Shown piece by piece: positions 5,859-9,423 of a DNA stretch of 9,423 nt; within the stretch, counting starts at the first letter, position 1, and each line of letters begins with the position of its first letter. Position numbers and translations under genes: made by a program. Origin of the DNA: CALVLD01 sp964467585 (GTDB lineage Bacteria > Bacillota > Clostridia > Christensenellales > CAG-138); NCBI GenBank assembly GCA_964467585.1, contig CAYXRF010000020.1, positions 1-9,423 on the forward strand, in the 5' to 3' direction. The notes beneath the pieces are model-generated. The model was not told the origin of the DNA and ran no database searches. It saw only the letters and a program-made list of their open reading frames with translations.

Positions 5859-5934
5859 ACATATTAAATCGTGCGATGCTTCATTCTTAATTCTTCATGC
5901 TTCGGCGCACGGCATTTATCGAAAGGTCAGCAGG

Positions 5935-8085
5935 TCATCTCGGAAAGCCCTTGCCCGCAGTGAAGCCCTGCCGCTCGTACATACCCGTCATCTTTTTGAT
6001 GCCGGAAATAAAATCTTCGTTGGTTTTGCTTTTTTCAAGCATGGCGATAACCTGCTCGGTCACCTCGGTGGCGTTGCCGTTTGAAAGCATCCTGCGAACG
6101 GCGTTCACGCCCTCGCGCTCCTCCTTGGAAAGCAGCAGCTCATCGCGGCGCGTGCCGGACTTGTAAATGTCGATGGCGGGGAATATGCGCTTTTCGGAGA
6201 GCTTGCGGTCAAGATGAATTTCCATATTGCCGGTGCCCTTGAACTCCTCATATACTATATCGTCCATGCGTGAGCCTGTTTCAACCAGAGCGGTGGCGAT
6301 AACGGTGAGGCTGCCGCCATTTTCGATGTTGCGCGCCGCGCCGAAAAAGCGCTTGGGCTTGTATAGCGCTCCCGGGTCCATTCCGCCCGAAAGCGTCCTG
6401 CCCGTGGGAGTGATTGTGAGGTTGTATGCGCGTGCAAGGCGCGTGATTGAATCCATCAGCACAACAACGTCCTTGCCCATTTCAACAAGACGCATTGAAC
6501 GCTCCATAACCATTTCCGCAACGCGACAATGCTTTTCGGGCATTTCGTCAAATGTGGAATATATGACCTCCCCCTTTATGCTGCGCTGCATATCGGTGAC
6601 TTCCTCGGGACGCTCGTCAATCAGAAGCACAATAAGATGCACATCGGGATAGTTGTTTGCAATACCGTTTGCAATGTTTTTTAACAGCGTGGTTTTGCCC
6701 GCCTTGGGCTGGCTGACAATCATGCCGCGCTGCCCCTTGCCGATTGGCGCCATGAGGTCGATAAGGCGTATGGCAAGCGATTCGCTGCCCGTGGCATTGT
6801 CGGACTCAAGCGTGAGCCTTTCGTTGGGGAATATCGGAACAAGCTCCTCAAAGGGCTTGCGGTTGGAAATTTCCTCAGGCGGCGCACCATTGACCGCCGT
6901 GATGTAAAGCAGCGCAAGAAATTTGTCGCCCGCACGCATGGGACGTGTTTTGCCCGTTACAAGATCCCCTGTGCGAAGACGGAATCGGCGTATCTGCGCA
7001 TTGGAAATATAAACGTCCTTGGGGCCCGGAATGTAGTTGTCGCAGCGGAGAAAACCGTATCCGTCGTTGATAATTTCAAGCACGCCCTCGGCGTCCCCGC
7101 AGTAGCCTCCCTCAAGCATTTCGGGCACGGCAGGATTGCTTGTGCCGTATTCCGCATTGTAGTAACCCTCGGGGCGGTTGCGCGTGCGGAAATCCTCCCC
7201 ACCCTCAGCAGGAAACTGTGCATCGTCAGTTCTGCGCTGAGAGTATTGGTAATCACGGTTTTGATAAGCGGGCTGATAGCCGTCATTTCGATTGTTATAA
7301 TACCGATTGTCGTTATTGTTGTAACGATTTTGATTGTAATCACGGTTTTGACCATAGCTGCGGTCACGATTTTGATAATCACGGTTTTGATTATAATCAC
7401 GATTTTGGTTGTAATCACGATTTTGATTATATCGTCCACGCTGATAATCTGAACGGGAGGATGAGTAATCGTCCCTCTGCTGATAGTCGGGACGGTTGTA
7501 GCCCCTTGTGTAGCCCTGCGCGGAGCCGCGTCTGTCCGCGGCGTCCTGTGGCGGCACTGCGGCGGACTGTCGGGCTTGAAAATCCGCTGCGCCCGCGCCC
7601 TCCGCCCCCTCGCGCTTTGGTGCGCGCTCATACAAAACGGTGGGCATTGTCGGCTTTGCCGCCGAAGCGTCTGTGCGCTCCGCCGAGCTGTTCGCCGTTG
7701 CCGGAGTCGATGTCGCGGGCGTCGATGCCGTGGGAGTCGCCGTTACCGGCGTCGATGTTGCCGGCGTCGATGTCGCCGGCGCCGCCGTCGCGGGTGTTCT
7801 TCTGAAGGGCGCCCCGCCCGTGGGTATCTGCGCGGTCGCCTTGGGATAATCCCTTGCGGTTGGCGATGCGGCGGGCACATCAGAGGAAGCCTTCAAAATT
7901 TCGTCAACAGGGTGAGGCACGGTCTGCCCGTATTTGCGCGGACGTGCGTTTGGCACAATGCCCCCGTTCATAATTATGTCCACAAGCTCCGCTTTTCGGT
8001 ATTTGGTTATGGACTTAACCCCCTGCGCTTTTGCTATCTCGCGCAGGCTCTCAAGACTTTTTTCCAATAATAGCTCTCTTGTCAT
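5935..8085 (-). CDS. rho: transcription termination factor Rho with long disordered insertion
   Basis: The protein has 716 residues, against about 420 in E. coli. Residues 1-46 are the helical Rho N-terminal domain (MTRELLLEKSLESLREIAKA onward). Residues ~47-320 are low-complexity: a Thr/Ala/Pro repeat tract at 97-132 and an Asn/Gln/Arg/Tyr-rich tract at about 190-285. The cold-shock-like RNA-binding domain follows (about 326-400) with the RNP motif GYGFLR (342-347). The RecA-type ATPase has Walker A PKAGKTT (460-466), the LLIDERPEEVT segment (487-497) and Walker B VVVLMD (540-545). It also has the Q-loop segment SGGMDPGALYKPKRFFGAARN (566-586) and the R-loop region VETGSRMDD (601-609). All core motifs are intact, so this should be an active hexameric RNA-dependent ATPase and helicase that ends transcription. 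ATG 8085 has AGGAGA (8091-8096) at a good distance. The gene is monocistronic with its own promoter and leader. The insertion is the unusual part. Confidence 0.98.
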   Translation of the reverse strand: MTRELLLEKSLESLREIAKAQGVKSITKYRKAELVDIIMNGGIVPNARPRKYGQTVPHPVDEILKASSDVPAASPTARDYPKATAQIPTGGAPFRRTPATAAPATSTPATSTPVTATPTASTPATSTPATANSSAERTDASAAKPTMPTVLYERAPKREGAEGAGAADFQARQSAAVPPQDAADRRGSAQGYTRGYNRPDYQQRDDYSSSRSDYQRGRYNQNRDYNQNRDYNQNRDYQNRDRSYGQNRDYNQNRYNNNDNRYYNNRNDGYQPAYQNRDYQYSQRRTDDAQFPAEGGEDFRTRNRPEGYYNAEYGTSNPAVPEMLEGGYCGDAEGVLEIINDGYGFLRCDNYIPGPKDVYISNAQIRRFRLRTGDLVTGKTRPMRAGDKFLALLYITAVNGAPPEEISNRKPFEELVPIFPNERLTLESDNATGSESLAIRLIDLMAPIGKGQRGMIVSQPKAGKTTLLKNIANGIANNYPDVHLIVLLIDERPEEVTDMQRSIKGEVIYSTFDEMPEKHCRVAEMVMERSMRLVEMGKDVVVLMDSITRLARAYNLTITPTGRTLSGGMDPGALYKPKRFFGAARNIENGGSLTVIATALVETGSRMDDIVYEEFKGTGNMEIHLDRKLSEKRIFPAIDIYKSGTRRDELLLSKEEREGVNAVRRMLSNGNATEVTEQVIAMLEKSKTNEDFISGIKKMTGMYERQGFTAGKGFPR
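7228..7518 (-). repeat. Asn/Gln/Arg/Tyr-rich prion-like coding tract in rho
   Basis: Rho residues ~190-286 are built almost entirely from Asn, Gln, Arg, Asp, Tyr and Ser. Within it, 7375-7428 is three exact-protein copies of an 18-bp unit encoding NQNRDY (residues 220-237), with more diverged NRDY and YNQNR copies on both sides. Synonymous differences between copies (AAC/AAT, TAC/TAT, CGT/CGC) suggest older duplications than in the SAEPY array. Confidence 0.9.
7690..7797 (-). repeat. Thr/Ala/Pro repeat tract in rho
   Basis: Rho residues 97-132 are tandem variants of the pentapeptide Ser-Thr-Pro-Ala-Thr, encoded by imperfect 15-bp units. The plus strand shows recurring GTCGATGT(T/C)GCCGGC. 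It forms a flexible linker between the N-terminal domain and the Asn/Gln/Arg/Tyr tract. Confidence 0.85.
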
Positions 8086-8090
8086 TATTG

Positions 8091-8096
8091 TCTCCT
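8091..8096 (-). promoter_or_regulatory. rho ribosome-binding site
   Basis: AGGAGA on the minus strand lies five bases before ATG 8085 and fixes the rho start. This start gives exactly the expected Rho N-terminal helix. Confidence 0.85.
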
Positions 8097-8209
8097 ATTC
8101 ATATGATAAACGTAAACTCACGGTATCTCTTTGCGTAATTTAATGGAAAGACTATCGCACAGCAAACGAGAATTGACTCCAAATATTGATTTAGCCGTCA
8201 TTCGATGTT

Positions 8210-8239
8210 ATAATAATACAGCACGGTACTGTCTGTCAA
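8210..8239 (-). promoter_or_regulatory. rho promoter
   Basis: On the minus strand, a perfect -35 TTGACA (8234-8239) is followed by an 18-base spacer and a -10 TATTAT (8210-8215). Predicted +1 is near 8203. An overlapping TATTAT at 8213-8218 gives a less favourable 15-base spacer. The resulting 5' leader of about 118 nt is long enough for the autogenous attenuation known for rho in several bacteria, but no specific element is visible. Confidence 0.75.
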
Positions 8240-8421
8240 GTGCATTTTTAAGCAAAAGCCAAACTTTTTTGTCGATAATCATACCCGTCAATCAAGATTA
8301 TACTCATATTTGCCCCATGTATATACCTGTCGATTTATAAAAAAACAATAAAAGTAAAAATTCAATTATTCGTATCGAAACTCCCACGCTGCGATTGCAT
8401 TTTGCCATATACGGCAATGCT

Positions 8422-9066
8422 TCAGCCACGCCGTGAGGGATCCCATTCTCCAAGCAGCGCGGAATTTGCGCCGTGCAGCAGCACATAGGCGTTTTCTCTG
8501 TTGAGGGAATAGTATGTTCTTACCGAATCTATGCGGCAATCCACAAGCCCTGCGTTTATAAGCTTTGTGATATGCTTTGAAACCGTGCTGGGCGAAAGCT
8601 CAAGCTCATCGCAAAGCTCCTTTGCATAAACTGATTTTTCGGATAATACACGCAATATTTGAAAGCGTGTGGGATCGGATATTATTCTCAGCCCCTCCGC
8701 AAGCGCGGCGTCGCCCCTGTCCTCATTTTCAAGTGCTTTCATGCCAAGCCTTGCAACTCCCGTATAAATTGTAGTCTGATACCATTGGTCGTCATGCGCG
8801 CCGTCCGCCTCATGCGCCAGCAGTGAATATGCGCAGGAAGCAAGCAGCATGTAGCTTCCGCACAGCGCAAACTCTGAATTTCTGTCAAATGTGACATTGA
8901 GGGTGGATTCCAGACGCTTAAGATAATCCTCCCGCAAATCGATGCTTTCGCAAATATCCGATTGAGGAATTGTCTGCGCAAGCACCGCTTCAACCGTGGG
9001 AACACAATCGTCAAGCAGCGTCATAAGCTCCTCAACATATTCGTCATAATGAATATAGCACTCCAC
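8422..9066 (-). CDS. ArsR-family winged-helix transcriptional regulator
   Basis: The frame encodes 214 residues from GTG 9066. Residues 123-190 are an ArsR/SmtB-type winged helix: DPTRFQILRVLSEK, then the helix-turn-helix with recognition helix at about 157-170 (LSPSTVSKHITKLI), then the wing DCRIDSVRTYYSLN. The N-terminal ~120 residues are helical and not a family I can name; ArsR proteins with such extensions often bind a ligand there (family knowledge). The metal-binding ELCxCDL motif of ArsR/CadC is absent; only ELCDEL with C152 remains, so metal sensing is not supported. The start is uncertain. The GTG has no ribosome site at a proper distance, and the frame is open back to a TGA about 48 bases upstream without another good start. 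An internal ATG at codon 15 follows AGGAG at only three bases. The true N-terminus may be longer and broken by a frameshift. No regulated neighbour or operator can be assigned. Confidence 0.82.
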   Translation of the reverse strand: MECYIHYDEYVEELMTLLDDCVPTVEAVLAQTIPQSDICESIDLREDYLKRLESTLNVTFDRNSEFALCGSYMLLASCAYSLLAHEADGAHDDQWYQTTIYTGVARLGMKALENEDRGDAALAEGLRIISDPTRFQILRVLSEKSVYAKELCDELELSPSTVSKHITKLINAGLVDCRIDSVRTYYSLNRENAYVLLHGANSALLGEWDPSRRG

Positions 9067-9423
9067 GCACGCCCACTTGCATTCCTCCGAAGCCGAAAGC
9101 GTATCCGCCGGTCAAGCTCCGCCTCAACGCTAAGACAGTCCGATGCGCTGCTGCTGCTGCGCTCTCACATAGTGCTTTCGGAAAAGCCGCAAACAAATTA
9201 AACTTGATATCCGCAAGCGCGGAACAAAAAGGCCCCGTACGGAAGAAAGTATCCTCCGTGCGGGGCTTTCGCGGCGCAAAAACGCATATCATCGTTATTC
9301 CAAAGCTTTGTTTGTGCAGGCAGCATAATTATCAATTTGCGCACTGCTGCGCACGAGGAGCAAAAATTCATACGCTATTCAAGGCATATTCGTGTGATAA
9401 CGTCTATTTCGGCACGATTTGCC
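9067..9423. other. right-end region without a supported gene
   Basis: These 357 bases hold a strong minus-strand terminator (9226-9266), a GCT-triplet run near 9147-9160 and a hairpin TGCGCA/TGCGCA with loop CTGC (9338-9353). Open frames here are short, and one crosses the terminator stem, so I call none of them genes. A minus-strand frame at the very edge (9375-9422) ends in TAG after 15 codons and could be the tail of a gene outside the window. Confidence 0.6.
9226..9266 (-). terminator. strong intrinsic terminator
   Basis: On the minus strand GCCCCGCACGGA (9255-9266) pairs with TCCGTACGGGGC (9232-9243) as a 12-bp stem with one G-U pair and an 11-base loop. It is followed by CTTTTTG (TTTTT at 9226-9230). 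The A-rich lead-in GAAA completes a classic terminator. It ends a transcript entering from beyond the right edge and insulates the ArsR-type gene from it. Confidence 0.88.

Larger units (their letters stand above)
5624..5934. other. intergenic region between rho and the membrane-anchored gene
   Basis: These 311 bases hold no gene that I can support. They contain the promoter of the 5608 gene (5639-5667) and a 7-bp hairpin GCGCAAC/GTTGCGC with loop GTTTT (5744-5762). A nearby TTGCGCC at 5768-5774 could pair alternatively with the left arm. The rho terminator is at 5832-5858. Confidence 0.7.
8086..8421. other. intergenic region with rho leader and promoter
   Basis: These 336 bases between the ArsR-type gene and rho hold the rho promoter (8210-8239) and a leader of about 118 nt (8086-8203) that encodes no convincing short peptide. 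On the ArsR side, 8330-8380 is strongly A/T-rich. A small imperfect hairpin, GCATT-GCC/GGC-AATGC with an asymmetric bulge, lies at about 8395-8418 but lacks a proper T tract. Confidence 0.6.

Noticed and set aside
7140..7849. Plus-strand open frames rich in Asp/His/Asn/Cys or in Ile/Val opposite rho
   Set aside because: They are antisense images of the low-complexity rho coding repeats and have no ribosome site.
9044..9292. 82-codon minus-strand frame ending over the ArsR start
   Set aside because: It is translated through the strong terminator stem at 9232-9266 and is low in protein-like character. Its 3' part is used only as a hint that the ArsR 5' end may be shifted.

Overview
The window reads as a bacterial chromosome fragment of moderate GC content. 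It most likely comes from the Clostridia or a related Firmicutes lineage. This rests on strong AGGAG-type ribosome sites, TTGACA/TATAAT-type promoters with 17-base spacers, Gram-positive-style lipoproteins with Thr-Pro linkers, an ArsR-type regulator, and a Rho factor with a very long disordered N-terminal insertion. Taxonomy is inference. I see no phage, transposase, CRISPR or plasmid genes.

Layout. Positions 1-184 (minus strand) hold a tRNA pair, Val(UAC) then Asp(GUC), behind a near-consensus promoter; tRNA-Asp is cut by the left edge. Positions 319-2506 (minus) hold two exported lipoprotein genes, probably one transcription unit. The first is a lipoprotein of unknown function whose promoter predicts a leaderless mRNA. 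The second is a lipoprotein alpha/beta hydrolase whose reading frame carries one in-frame TAA between the signal peptide and a 15-bp tandem repeat encoding SAEP(Y/C) pentapeptides. A divergent promoter at 2545-2573 drives a DUF362 / double 4Fe-4S protein (2604-3749, plus). Its 3' end overlaps an antisense frame carrying one CARDB-like domain with no signal peptide, probably a remnant.

Positions 4434-4988 (plus) encode a small two-helix membrane protein. It converges on a single-helix membrane-anchored protein (5165-5608, minus). Between them lie a perfect 18-bp-arm inverted repeat and short TAACGTACCCC direct repeats. Positions 5935-8085 (minus) encode Rho, 716 residues against about 420 in E. 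coli. The extra length is a Thr/Ala/Pro repeat tract and an Asn/Gln/Arg/Tyr-rich prion-like tract made partly of 18-bp tandem repeats. Rho has its own promoter, a leader of about 118 nt and a probable intrinsic terminator. Positions 8422-9066 (minus) encode an ArsR-family regulator with an uncertain N-terminus. A strong terminator at 9226-9266 ends a minus-strand transcript entering from the right edge.

How the genes work together. The neighbourhood looks like housekeeping genes (tRNAs, rho) mixed with surface proteins; no shared pathway is evident. I do not see a new multi-gene system. The most interesting signals are the prion-like Rho insertion, the stop-interrupted repeat-bearing lipoprotein hydrolase, and the inverted repeat with direct repeats at 5101-5166.
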